Below the pieces are notes generated by a model. That model was given only the letters and a program-made list of their open reading frames with translations. It did no database searches and was not told the origin of the DNA. This document shows positions 53,073-61,831 of a stretch of DNA of 64,000 nucleotides, in pieces (position 1 is the stretch's first letter; each line of letters starts with the position of its first letter). Position numbers and translations under genes: made by a program. Origin of the DNA: Streptomyces cylindrosporus (GTDB taxonomy: Bacteria > Actinomycetota > Actinomycetes > Streptomycetales > Streptomycetaceae); contig NZ_JALDAY010000006.1 of NCBI RefSeq assembly GCF_022698165.1, positions 62,001 through 126,000 of the forward strand, read 5' to 3'.

Positions 53073-54840
53073 ATGACCGAAAAACTGGGCGCCGGGCCCT
53101 CCGCGAACGGAACCGAGGACGTGACAACCGATGCCGAGTTCTGGTCGACTGTCGACTGGCGCACGGAAGAGGATCACGTACGGCGACTGCGTCAACGAAT
53201 CTACAGGGCCAGCAGGCAAGGCGATCACAAGAGTGTTCGCAACCTTCAGAAGCTGATGATGCGGTCCCGTGCCAACACACCCTGACCAGTGTGAAGCGGG
53301 TATCTCAGATCAGCACCAGTAAGAAAACAGCGGGCATTGACGGCGTGACAGCACTCACCCCGTCCGCAAGAGGTCGGATGGCGAGAGACATACTCACCAG
53401 GCCGAATATCTCTGCGAAGCCCGTCAAGCGTGTGCTTATTCCGAAAGCCAACGGGAAGACGCGCCCGCTCGGAATCCCCGTCCTGATGGACCGAGCTAAC
53501 CAAGCCAGGGTCAAGAACGCTCTTGAGCCGGAATGGGAAGCCAAGTTCGAGGGACGGAGCTATGGGTTCCGACCCGGGCGCTCAACTCACGATGCGATCG
53601 AGATGATCTTTAAGCAAATCGGGAACAGGGCAGCTCGCAAGGTATGGGTTCTCGATGCAGACCTTGCGGCCGCCTTCGATCGCATCAGCCATCAACACCT
53701 CATGGATTCGATCGGCCTGTTTCCCGGTCGGAGACAGATACTCGGGTGGTTGAAGGCTGGCGTAATGGAAGGAACCACATTCGCTCATGCAGTAGATGGC
53801 ACTCCACAAGGTGGTGTCATTTCGCCGCTGTTGCTAAATGTGGCCCTTCACGGAATGGGGGACGCCATCGGGGCCAACCGGCCGTTCAAGGGCCGGAAGG
53901 GCGCCCCGGTGCCGCCCGCACTGGTGAGGTACGCCGACGACCTCGTGGTGATGTGCACCTCGAAGGAACAAGCGCACTCCCTCCGTGCGGAATTGGCCGC
54001 ATGGCTTGAGCCCAGAGGTCTCGCGTTCAACAGCGAGAAGACCCGCGTAGTCCATGTCGACAACGGGTTTGACTTTCTGGGATTCAACGTGCGTCGATAC
54101 GGCGGGAAAACCCTCATCAAGCCGAGCAGAGAAGCCATCGAACGGGCAAAGGAACGGATCAGAACCACAATCCGAAAGGGAAGGGGAGCCCAGTTGAAAG
54201 ACTGGTGGCGACACTCAACCCTTACGTGCGCGGCTGGTCCACCTACTACCGTCACGTGGTGTCTTCGGAAGTGTTCAGCTCGCTCGACTACTTCATGTAC
54301 CACGCCCTGCAAAGCTGGACGCGCAGGTCGCACTCCAATAAAACCCTCGGGTGGATTCGGAAACGGTACTGGGGGATGTTCGCGCCGGGCCGTACGGACA
54401 AGTGGGTATTTGGCTCTCCGGATAGGTACCTACAGAAGTTCGCATGGACCCGGATCGAGCGTCATGTCTTGGTCGCCGGGGAGAACTCCCCGGACGATCC
54501 GGCACTAGAAGAGTACTGGGCGCACCGCCGCCGGAAGCGGATGCCGCAAACGGAATCCAAACGGATTCTCTCGCTGGCAGCCCGCCAGAAGGGGCTCTGC
54601 ACGAGGTGCGGACAAGACCTAATCGAAGGGGCGGAATACGACCCCGACGACGTGAGGGACTGGGCCAGGTGGTTCACAGCGAACCTACGTGGAATCAACG
54701 TCCATCACACGGTCTACCGGAGTCAGGGCGGCGATAACCGTCCTGACAACCTGGAAGCGATTCACACGCAATGTCACCGGCAGATTCATGCCGGCGACTA
54801 CCGGAAAGGAATACGCCATGCTGGCCACAAGTCCGCCTGA
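53073..54840 (+). pseudogene. ltrA: group II intron-encoded protein (RT-X-HNH), frameshifted
   Basis: ATG 53073 follows GAGGAAGG. Restored order: RT-0 (FWSTVDWRTEEDHVRRLRQR), then KKTAGIDGV, KRVLIPKANGKTRPLGIP, VWVLDADLAAAFD, TPQGGVISPLL, and the active site YADD at 53930-53941. A maturase X region (YVRGWSTYYRHVVSSEVF) and a C-terminal HNH endonuclease (CTRCGQDL...HHTVYRSQGGDNRPDNLEAIHTQCH) follow. It is split by two shifts, near 53276 (two extra bases, or one lost) and near 54188 (one lost). The stop overlaps the first bases of domain V. Confidence 0.88.
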
Positions 54841-54872
54841 GCCGCGTGCGTCGAAAGGCGCTTGCGCGGTTC
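54839..54872 (+). ncRNA. group II intron domain V
   Basis: 34 bases starting GAGCCGCGTGCG, with the GAAA tetraloop and ending CGCGGTTC. It matches the conserved domain V hairpin, including the catalytic triad-like start of the stem and the two-base bulge region. Domain VI (GGCGGG...CCCGCC with an unpaired A) follows to about 54905. Confidence 0.9.
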
Positions 54873-54913
54873 TGAGGGGGGCGGGATGCAGTAATGCACC
54901 CCGCCTACCCGAC

Positions 54914-55336
54914 CCGCTCGCGGACGGGGAACGCATCCCGCCCATCGACTGGTCGACTGTCACCGACCGGGCACACATCCACCACCGGACCAATCGCCGC
55001 CCCGACGGATCCCGCGCCAGCTGCACCTACCTGCACGCGGCCATGCTGACCAGCGGCCTGCACGACGTCGCGCGCTATGCCGCTCACACCCTCGGCCAGC
55101 CCGGCGCCCTCGACGCGACCGCAGGCCATGCGAAGCCCCACCAGGGCGGACCGCGCCGCATCGACATGGTCTTCACGGACCGCCGGATCGTGCGCGCCGT
55201 ACTGGCCGTCAACGTCCTCGACACCACCGGCATCAGCGATCACCACGGCATCGAGGTCGTCCTGTCCCGGCGCGGCCTGGCCGAGGCGCTGCGCCGCGAG
55301 CACCCGCCCGTCCCATTGAACCAGGCCGCTCTCTGA
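54914..55336 (+). CDS. endonuclease/exonuclease/phosphatase (EEP) protein, exon 2
   Basis: The frame resumes at CCG 54914 as PLADGERIPPIDWSTVTDRA and ends in GISDHHGIEVVLSRRG, the EEP SDH motif that gives the second metal Asp and catalytic His, and a stop at 55334-55336. IDMVFTDRRIV precedes it, the family's usual strand. The protein depends on correct intron splicing. Confidence 0.8.
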   Translation, partial: PLADGERIPPIDWSTVTDRAHIHHRTNRRPDGSRASCTYLHAAMLTSGLHDVARYAAHTLGQPGALDATAGHAKPHQGGPRRIDMVFTDRRIVRAVLAVNVLDTTGISDHHGIEVVLSRRGLAEALRREHPPVPLNQAAL

Positions 55337-55393
55337 CCCCGCCCGCACGGTTGTCGCAGTGCGGCCACAGACCGCGCATGGACCCGCCACCGC

Positions 55394-55738
55394 CGACTGA
55401 CGCTGGATCTCGGTCAGTGTGCGCAGACAGCGCCGCACCTGCTCCCGCTCCAGCCGCGTCTCGACATGTTCGGCGACCTCGTCGTACTCCGGCATCCGGT
55501 CCAGCAGGGCGGCCTTGTGGTCCCGGGCCGCCGCGGCCTCCACCTCCACCAGCACCTCCTGTGCCACCTCCTCCGACTGCGCCTGATCCCTGACAACGGC
55601 GCGCACAACTCCGAACACCCCGCTTGCCACGGCGTCGTAGACCCCCGCGAACGCCTCCTCATCGCCCAGCACCACACGGTTGACCAGCTCCTGAAGGTCA
55701 GGCTCGGTGGATTTCTTCCGATATGTACTGCTTCTTTC
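55394..55738 (-). pseudogene. sigma-70 family (SigK-like) sigma factor remnant
   Basis: On the minus strand the frame reads RSSTYRKKSTEPDLQELVNR, then GDEEAFAGVYDAVASGVFGV and SEEVAQEVLVEV (region 2), then jumps to AARDHKAALLDRMPEYDEVA and LEREQVRRCLRTLTEIQRQS. The middle of region 2 to the linker is deleted and region 4 is cut off near 55394 where the helix-turn-helix should start. The upstream start is not clear. Confidence 0.8.
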
Positions 55739-55892
55739 ACAGGGAGCCTCCGCGGTCGGGACATGTCCAGGCGTAATCCGTTCCGTCCGGGGCGGCGGAT
55801 TGGTTGCAGAGATGACGAAATCGCTGGTGGCGAGGAAGGACGTCACGTCGTACGCGCAGGGTGGTCCGTCTGCTGCCGGCCTCCGCGGACGG

Positions 55893-55957
55893 CTACGGGC
55901 GGGCCGCGCTGGTGAGGTGGACGAGCAGGAGCGCGCTGTCGTCATGAGGGCGCGGGG
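55893..55957 (-). pseudogene. SpoIIE-type PP2C phosphatase tail
   Basis: The minus strand reads PRPHDDSALLLVHLTSAARP and TAG at 55893, the usual last strand of PP2C/SpoIIE domain proteins in Streptomyces (DDxALLxVR). Only about 20 codons remain. Confidence 0.45.
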
Positions 55958-56040
55958 TGGTAATCCCCGCTACCGGTGGCCCTGCTGACCTGAGTGGGGG
56001 CACGACTGACGACGCTCGCCGGGCAGCCTGAGCAGAAGTG

Positions 56041-56118
56041 GACACGACGATCGACGGCCGACTTCCCGAACTGATCGAGGTAGCGGCCTACCATGTCGTC
56101 TCAGAGATCCTGCACGGG
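56041..56118 (+). pseudogene. sensor histidine kinase fragment
   Basis: The frame reads GRLPELIEVAAYHVVSEILH, the conserved HATPase N-box-side helix of LuxR-type sensor kinases (LPEQVEVAAYYVVSEALTN). No other part of the kinase is seen. Confidence 0.5.
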
Positions 56119-56307
56119 CGCCCGTGGTCGCCCTCGCGTTTCTCCGCTTCGTGCGCCGCAGCACCATTGGGAAGCGCCCGCCAGTACCTCGAGCAGCAAA
56201 AGTGTTCGCTCCACCGTGCACGTCGGAGCAGCCTTGAGGTGCAGGCCATGAGCGTGGCTGAGTCAACGCGTCGCGCCCCGTCCGGTGAACAGGCTCGGCC
56301 GGACGAC

Positions 56308-56484
56308 GGCCTGCCCCTGCGTCTGGAGATCCTCGGCCCGTTGCCGCCCTGGCGCGACGGCGCCGAAATGCAGGTGGGGCCGCCGCGGCGGGCCTTTCCG
56401 CTCGCCCTCCTCCTCGCTCGTGAAGGACGGCCGGTCAGCACTTCGGAGCTGGTCGCCCTGATGCGGGAGGAAGACGCGCCGGCC
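56308..56484 (+). pseudogene. SARP/AfsR-type regulator N-terminal fragment
   Basis: The frame reads LRLEILGPLPPWRDGAEMQV then PPRRAFPLALLLAREGRPVS and TSELVALMREEDAPA, the start of the winged-helix domain of BTAD-containing (SARP) regulators. It stops where the transposase fragment begins. Confidence 0.65.
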
Positions 56485-56493
56485 GGCGTCCAG

Positions 56494-56870
56494 GACTCCA
56501 CCGCCGGCCGCACCCTGCTCGAACAGGCCGCCGTCCACCATCCCAGCTTGCGCAAGGTCTGGGTCGACGGCGGCTACCGCAAGCACTTCGTCGAGCCCGC
56601 CGCCGCCCTCGGCATCGACTCGAAATCGTCCAACACACCCCCGGGACAAGGGGATTCACCCCGGTCCCGAAGCGGTGGGCAGTGGAGGGGATCTACGGCT
56701 GGCTCATGCTGCACCGGCGCTTGGCCCGTGACTACGAGACCCATCCGCACCGCTCCGAAGCCATGATCCTCCTAGCCATGACCGACTTGATGGCCCGCCG
56801 CCTCACCGGCGAGACCACCGTCTCCTGGCGCTACCCCGCAGAACTCCATAGACCGCCGATTCCGGGATGA
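56494..56870 (+). pseudogene. IS5-family transposase, C-terminal fragment
   Basis: DSTAGRTLLEQAAVHHPSLR and KVWVDGGYRKHFVE hold the second Asp region; after GID one base is missing, and the neighbouring frame continues GFTPVPKRWAVEGIYGWLML and RRLARDYETHPHRSEAM with the final Glu region. The N-terminal half is absent. Confidence 0.8.
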
Positions 56871-56895
56871 AACAACGGGAGAAAACGACCTCTCA

Positions 56896-57244
56896 GGACA
56901 GCCGCCACCTTGCTGGTCACCGTCGGCGACGGCACCAGCTTCCCCACCGCCGTCCACCTCGCCTCCTACGTCGGCCTCGCCCCTACGACCAAGTCGTCGG
57001 GGACCTCGATCCACGGCGAACACGTGCCCAGAGGCGGCAACCGACAGCTAAACGCGCGATGTTCCCGTCCGCGTTCGCCGCCCTGCACGTCCCCGCCTCC
57101 CGCACCTACTACGACCGATGCCGAACCCGAGGAAGGACCCACACCCAGGCACTTCTCCGCCTGGCCCGCCAGCGGATCAACGTGCTCTTCGCGATGCTCC
57201 GCGATGGCACCTTCTACGAACCCAGAACCCCACGCCTCGCTTGA
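56896..57244 (+). pseudogene. IS110-family transposase, C-terminal fragment
   Basis: The frame from 56896 reads TAATLLVTVGDGTSFPTAVH and HLASYVGLAPTTKSSGTSIH with ending RGGNRQL; a base is lost after CAGCT and the next frame goes on KRAMFPSAFAALHVPASRTY to a stop at 57244. This is the Transposase_20 (helix-hairpin-helix) end of IS110 proteins. The DEDD N-terminal domain is missing. Confidence 0.82.
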
Positions 57245-57313
57245 CGAAAGACATAGAGGCATCCCCGCGGCGGAGCGGCGGGAGCACGGACGGACGACAG
57301 CCCGGTGGCGGGG

Positions 57314-58057
57314 TCAGATGTACATTCCGCCGTTGACGCCGATCACTTGGCCCGTGATGTAGCCGCCGCCCTCGGAGCAGAGGAACGAGCAGGCGGCTGC
57401 GATGTCCGCGGGAACGCCGGCCCGGCCGAGCGGGATCATGGGGCCGATCACGTCGATGCCCGGGAAGTCGCCGGCGGCCTCGGCCTGGCGGGCCATGGGG
57501 GTGTCCACCAGGCTGGGCGGGATGGTGTTGACGGTGATGCCCTGGCGCGCGAATTCGACGGCCAGCGCCTTGGTCAGCGCGATGACCCCGCCCTTGGACG
57601 CGGCGTAGTGCGCCATGTTCGGGGCGCCCGACTGCGCGCTCGACGACGAGATCGTCACGATGCGGCCCCACCCGGCGGCGACCATGTCGGGCACGGCTGC
57701 CTGGACGCAGGTGAACGTACCGGTGAGGTTGACCGCCAGAAGCCGGTCCCACTCCTCCGGCTCGATCTTGCACAGGGGGGCGAACTTCTCGACGCCCGCG
57801 CTGGTGACGAGGATCCCGACCGGCCCCAGAATGGTCCGTACGTCGTCGAAGGCAGCGGCGACCGACTGCCGGTCCACGACGTCGACCTCGACGGCCAGGG
57901 CCTTGCAGCCCGCGTTGCGGATCTCGGCGGTGGCCGATTCGGCGGCTTCGATGTCGACGTCCAGGAGCGCGACATGGTGGCCGTCGAGGGCGAACCGGTG
58001 GGCGATGCCGAGCCCGATCCCCGAGGCTCCTCCGGTGATGACGGCTACGCGGCTCAT
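57314..58057 (-). CDS. short-chain dehydrogenase/reductase
   Basis: 247 residues from ATG 58057 (GGGAG seven bases before), overlapping the P450 stop by four bases. TGGASGIG (8-15), the Asp of LLDVD (NAD preference), Ser138 region, Tyr151 and Lys155 (YAASK), and IPPSLVDTPM, then VNGGMYI at the end, are the classical SDR set. Last gene of the P450 operon; it probably oxidises the hydroxyl group that the P450 introduces. Confidence 0.88.
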   Translation of the reverse strand: MSRVAVITGGASGIGLGIAHRFALDGHHVALLDVDIEAAESATAEIRNAGCKALAVEVDVVDRQSVAAAFDDVRTILGPVGILVTSAGVEKFAPLCKIEPEEWDRLLAVNLTGTFTCVQAAVPDMVAAGWGRIVTISSSSAQSGAPNMAHYAASKGGVIALTKALAVEFARQGITVNTIPPSLVDTPMARQAEAAGDFPGIDVIGPMIPLGRAGVPADIAAACSFLCSEGGGYITGQVIGVNGGMYI

Positions 58058-59343
58058 GAACCGGCTCCCATCGGCGTGAACTCCAGGTGCAGTTTGCTGA
58101 GGCCGCGGAGCATCCAGGTGGGTTCGTAGTCGAACCGCCGGGCTTCCGCGGGGCCGTGATGTTCGGGGGAGAGCCGGATGTCCCGGGTCCGGTCGAGGAT
58201 GCGCTCGATGCTCACACGTGCCTCGACGCGGGCCAGCGGACTGCCGGGGCAGGAGTGGACGCCCCGGCCGAAGGCGATGTGGGTGCGCAGGTTCGGCCGG
58301 TCCGTGCGCAACTCGGCGGGGCACGGGAAGTGTTCGGGGTCGCGGTTGGCGGCGCCGTTCAGGAGCATGACCGGAGTGCCGGCCTTCACCTCGACACCGG
58401 CGACCGTGGTGGAGCGCAGGGCCAGCCGGAAGTCGGTCTTCACCGGACTCTCCAGGCGCAGTGTCTCCTCGACGAAGTCCGGTATGCGCTCGGGATGTTC
58501 CCGTAGTTCGTCCTGGCTCCCGGGATGCTCCGCGAGGTACTTCAGCGCGGCGGCGAGCAGCCGGGCCGTGGTCTCCTGGCCGGCGGCGAACAGGAACGTC
58601 GCGCTGCGCACGACCTCGGCCACCTCGGGGGTGCCCCCGTCCGGGTACGTCGCGAGCGCGAGGTCGGTGAGGACGTCCCGCTGCGGCTGCCGCCGCCGGT
58701 CCTCGACGTACCGTGCGAACCATTCGTCCAGCCAGGACAGCGCGTTGAGGTCACCGCCGTCGCCGACCTGCTCGCCGGTGATGGCACCCGGCGCCGCCGT
58801 GAGCCCGAACCTCTCGCGGAACCGGTCGTGGTCGGTCTCGGGCACCCCGAGCAGGTCCGCGACGACTATCAGGGCGAACGGCTGCGCGTAGTCACGGACG
58901 AACTCGCACCGCCCCGCGGCGATGAAACCGTCCACCTGCCGTTCGGCCAGGCGCCGGATGAACTCCTCGTTCTCCTTGAGCCGCTTGGGCGTGATGAGCT
59001 TCATGAGCAGCGCGCGTTCCCGGGTGTGCGCGGGGGGATCCATGGTGACCATGTGCTCGTGCATCGGCAGCTGGCCACGGTGGCGGTCGACGATCTCGCC
59101 GATGTCGTCGCCCTCCAGCGGAACCGGGAACTCCGCGAACGGACCCACCACCGAGTTGCACGACGAGAAGGTGGCGGGGTCGCGGTAGACCTCGGTTGCA
59201 GCGTCGTAACCCGTCACGGCCACCACGCCGAGATGCGGCAACGGCAGCACCGGACAGGTCGAGCGCAGATCGTCGAAGTAGGGATACGGGTTCTCGATGA
59301 GTGACGCTTCGCTGAAGAAGTCGACATCTTCGCGGGCGGACAT
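58054..59343 (-). CDS. cytochrome P450
   Basis: 429 residues from ATG 59343 (AGAGAGG upstream). The I-helix motif is AAGQETT (253-259), the K-helix ExxR is Glu293-T-L-Arg296 and the heme motif is FGRGVHSCPG with Cys365. The I-helix has Gln-Glu where many bacterial P450s have x-Asp, a change that can alter the proton relay. Length and motifs fit the bacterial CYP107/CYP125-like soluble class. No ferredoxin gene lies in the operon, so the redox partner is elsewhere. Confidence 0.9.
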   Translation of the reverse strand: MSAREDVDFFSEASLIENPYPYFDDLRSTCPVLPLPHLGVVAVTGYDAATEVYRDPATFSSCNSVVGPFAEFPVPLEGDDIGEIVDRHRGQLPMHEHMVTMDPPAHTRERALLMKLITPKRLKENEEFIRRLAERQVDGFIAAGRCEFVRDYAQPFALIVVADLLGVPETDHDRFRERFGLTAAPGAITGEQVGDGGDLNALSWLDEWFARYVEDRRRQPQRDVLTDLALATYPDGGTPEVAEVVRSATFLFAAGQETTARLLAAALKYLAEHPGSQDELREHPERIPDFVEETLRLESPVKTDFRLALRSTTVAGVEVKAGTPVMLLNGAANRDPEHFPCPAELRTDRPNLRTHIAFGRGVHSCPGSPLARVEARVSIERILDRTRDIRLSPEHHGPAEARRFDYEPTWMLRGLSKLHLEFTPMGAGS

Positions 59344-59402
59344 ATGGACCTCTCTTGTGCGGGGGAAGGGAGGAGGGGAAGAACGCGGTGTGTTGGCGCC
59401 TG

Positions 59403-59678
59403 TCAGTACAGGTAGATCAGGAGAATCGCCGACATCAGGACCTGCAGCCAGTAGTCGGTGAAAACGCGGAGCCATTCCGGAGCAGTCCGGACCTCCATGA
59501 AGTAATGGATGATGCAGCGGACCTTGATGGCGGCCAGGGCGAGAATCCCGGCGGTGACCGCCGCATTCGGGGCGATGCCAGAACCTTCGTGTGTGGCGCC
59601 GAGCATCCAGGACCCCACGGTGATGCTGGAGAGAAAAATCCATACCTGGGTGACACGTGCCCGAGCGATCGACCGCAT
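59403..59678 (-). CDS. cytochrome c oxidase subunit IV / NorF-like membrane protein
   Basis: 91 residues, three membrane helices: TQVWIFLSSITVGSWML, AVTAGILALAAIKVRCIIHYFMEVR and a final WLQVLMSAILLIYLY. The middle KVRCIIHYFMEVR is the family mark of prokaryotic COX4/NorF-type small subunits. ATG 59678 follows AGG seven bases before. No catalytic subunit I is nearby. Confidence 0.8.
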   Translation of the reverse strand: MRSIARARVTQVWIFLSSITVGSWMLGATHEGSGIAPNAAVTAGILALAAIKVRCIIHYFMEVRTAPEWLRVFTDYWLQVLMSAILLIYLY

Positions 59679-59682
59679 CACC

Positions 59683-60297
59683 TCACCTCATCACGTAGAG
59701 CAGTGCGAATATGACGACCCACAGCAGATCCACCATGTGCCAGTAGGTGGCCGTCGCTTCGACGACCGACATGCGGCGCAGGCGCGGATCGCGAATCTCG
59801 CCGCGGAAGAGTGCGAGAACGAGTATTCCGATCAGGACGTGCAGCAGATGCGCACCGGTGAGCATGTAGTAGAACATGAAGAAATCGTTGTGGGTCAGGG
59901 TGAAACCGTGGCCGATCATGGTGTGCCATTCCTCCGCCTTGATGAGCAGGAACAGCAGTCCGCAGCCGCCCGCGCCGTACACGAGTCCCGTGGCGCGCCG
60001 GATCTCACCGGTTCGTACCGACTGGACCGCCAGGGCCACGAGCCATGAACTCGTGAGCAGTACAAGGGTGTTGAGGGCTCCCATGGTCAGGTCGAGATGG
60101 CGTTGCGAGGACAGGAAAGAGCGCGGATCGCCGGCGCGAAGGACCATGAAGACGATGAAATAGACTCCGAAGATCACCAGGTCCCCGAGAACGAAGACCC
60201 ACATGCCCGTATCGCCCGACAGATAGCATCCGGGAGGTGGCGTGCCGCTCTTCACGGCGGCCCTTCGGCGCGGTTCCAGTTTCGGTTCGTGCGTCAT
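59683..60297 (-). CDS. heme-copper oxidase subunit III / NorE-like protein
   Basis: 204 residues, five membrane helices: GMWVFVLGDLVIFGVYFIVFMVLR, NTLVLLTSSWLVALAVQSV, GLLFLLIKAEEWHTMI, FFMFYYMLTGAHLLHVLIGILVLALF and TYWHMVDLLWVVIFALLYV. The STWLxxLA-like turn and the LTGAHLLHV...ATATYWHMVDLLWVVIF pair are the COX III fold. It lies next to a NorF-like gene, but there is no norB or coxA. Its role with the P450 is unknown. Confidence 0.82.
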   Translation of the reverse strand: MTHEPKLEPRRRAAVKSGTPPPGCYLSGDTGMWVFVLGDLVIFGVYFIVFMVLRAGDPRSFLSSQRHLDLTMGALNTLVLLTSSWLVALAVQSVRTGEIRRATGLVYGAGGCGLLFLLIKAEEWHTMIGHGFTLTHNDFFMFYYMLTGAHLLHVLIGILVLALFRGEIRDPRLRRMSVVEATATYWHMVDLLWVVIFALLYVMR

Positions 60298-60318
60298 TTC
60301 CGCCTCTCGAATGCTCGG

Positions 60319-61074
60319 TCAGTCCGGGACCCGTTCATCAGCTGGCTGTCGCTCGATCGCCTTGCGGAGCAGGGCGATCAGGCATGCGATGTAGACGCCG
60401 AAGATCGCGGTGCCCTCGTAGAAGCTGATGGCGCCGTTCCAGGCGAAGGGCCCTGTCCTGAAGATGAACACGGGTGCTGCCATCAGTTCGGTGACGACCT
60501 GCCAGATGGACACATAGGCCATCCAGTTCGGGAGAATCCTGTTGCGGTCCAGGAAGATCGCCAGGGCGAAAATGAGGTACTGGGTGGCGAAGCAGCCCAG
60601 CGACCCGATGAAGCTGAGCAGGGCGATGTCGTACAGCAGGGCGATGAGCTGCGGATCGCGGTCCGGTCGGAATGTGGCCGTCAGAAAGGCGAGCCCCGCG
60701 AAGAGGCAGCCTGGAATCCCGCCGACGGCGAGTGTCGCGATATAGCCGTAGGCGAACACCGGACTGATCGACATCCGCTTCATCTGGTGGGCGACCAGGC
60801 CGTTGGCGATGCTCCCGCCGCCGATCACGACCATCAGCAGACCGAAGCCGATCTTGATGGTCAGCGAGTGGGCGTCGAAGAACGCGGTGATCTGATCGGC
60901 CGTCACATCCGGTCTCGGCGGTGGCATCACCCGGGTGAGTGGCACGAAGATCACGCCGAACAGCGTGTAGAAGACCGGGAAGACCCACCAGCAGATCCAC
61001 AGATCGCGCTTGCCCCGGTCCCGCATGGACGCGCGCTCGCGGACGGACGCCTCGGACCCTGCGGTGCTCGTCAC
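60319..61074 (-). CDS. membrane protein, paralogue of 61071-61802
   Basis: 251 residues from GTG 61074, which overlaps the upstream stop (GTGA). About seven membrane helices. It shares with its neighbour the pattern V-x-x-QMKRM, AYGY or AYCY, a FRPDRDPQL loop, a WMAYVSIWQ segment and FIFRTGPFAWNGAISF. This family, of unknown function, occurs in actinobacteria near fatty-acid or steroid genes. Two diverged copies in tandem suggest a heterodimer. Confidence 0.75.
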   Translation of the reverse strand: MTSTAGSEASVRERASMRDRGKRDLWICWWVFPVFYTLFGVIFVPLTRVMPPPRPDVTADQITAFFDAHSLTIKIGFGLLMVVIGGGSIANGLVAHQMKRMSISPVFAYGYIATLAVGGIPGCLFAGLAFLTATFRPDRDPQLIALLYDIALLSFIGSLGCFATQYLIFALAIFLDRNRILPNWMAYVSIWQVVTELMAAPVFIFRTGPFAWNGAISFYEGTAIFGVYIACLIALLRKAIERQPADERVPD

Positions 61075-61802
61075 GCCGGCGTCCCTTCCGCCAGGGCGCT
61101 GGGCGCGACGGCCTGCTCGGCCTCCTGCCGCCTGATCACGGGCCGCAGGACGAAGAACATCACCACGACGAACGCCCCGTAGGCGCCGACCCGGAGCCAG
61201 AAGGACACGACACCGTTCCACGCCAGCGGTCCCGTCCGCACGATGGCCGCACAGGCGGCCGGAGCCATCGCGGCGGCGGTGAGCAGGCTGAAGTACGCGA
61301 CCCAGCGGGGGAAGACCGGCCGGGGGTTCACATCGAGCAGGATCGCCAGGGCCAGGCAGAGGTTCTGCGCGATGATCATGCCCACCGGTGCAGTGAAGGT
61401 GATCCACGCGAGGTCGTTCAGCAACAGGGTGAGCTGCGGGTCGCGTTCCGGCCGGAACGCCGCGACCAGCCAGAACAGGTCCGCGATCGCGAACAGCGTC
61501 GCTCCGCTCACCGCCGCGCTGAGGTAGCAGTAGGCGAACACCTGGCTCGGCGTCGCCATCCGCTTCATCTGGTGGACGATCACCATGAAGAAGGGCATCA
61601 GCATGATGCCGCAGAAGTTGAAGGTGATCATGCTGAGGCGGATCATCGTGGTGTGCTGGTCGTAGAAGGCGGCGACCTCTCGCGCCGTCATCCCCGGTGC
61701 CATGGGCGGGAAGAAGCCGGGGAACAGCACGAACGCCACCAGCAGCACAGCGCCGAAGACGAGCGTCAGCCACAGGCTTATCGATTGCGCGGTCGGTTTC
61801 AT
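61071..61802 (-). CDS. membrane protein, paralogue of 60319-61074
   Basis: 243 residues from ATG 61802 (GGGAGG ten bases upstream). Similar to the next gene: VIVHQMKRMATPSQVFAYCY, FRPERDPQLTLLLNDLAWI, RWVAYFSLLTAAAMAP and IVRTGPLAWNGVVSFW. First gene of the operon, transcribed away from the TetR gene with two operator palindromes in between. Confidence 0.75.
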   Translation of the reverse strand: MKPTAQSISLWLTLVFGAVLLVAFVLFPGFFPPMAPGMTAREVAAFYDQHTTMIRLSMITFNFCGIMLMPFFMVIVHQMKRMATPSQVFAYCYLSAAVSGATLFAIADLFWLVAAFRPERDPQLTLLLNDLAWITFTAPVGMIIAQNLCLALAILLDVNPRPVFPRWVAYFSLLTAAAMAPAACAAIVRTGPLAWNGVVSFWLRVGAYGAFVVVMFFVLRPVIRRQEAEQAVAPSALAEGTPA

Positions 61803-61831
61803 GCCCGGATGGCCTCCCATCGTGGGGGGGG

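Larger units (their letters stand above)
52415..54913 (+). mobile_element. group II intron with reverse-transcriptase ORF
   Basis: 2499 bp inserted in the EEP gene. The 5' end GTGCGA (52415) matches the GUGYG consensus and the 3' end is ACCCGAC at 54913. Domain V is a textbook hairpin at 54839-54872 and domain VI follows. The 5' 650 bases hold the ribozyme core (AAGTGAATCC, GAGCCGAAGATGGGACGGG-type segments) and the IEP lies in domain IV. Removing the intron restores the EEP frame exactly. Its own IEP is broken, so mobility would need help from another copy. Confidence 0.9.

Noticed and set aside
54905..55336. Minus-strand gene antisense to exon 2 of the EEP protein, extending the sigma-like frame
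   Set aside because: Homology to sigma factors ends near 55394 and the frame below that is only the shadow of the EEP gene.
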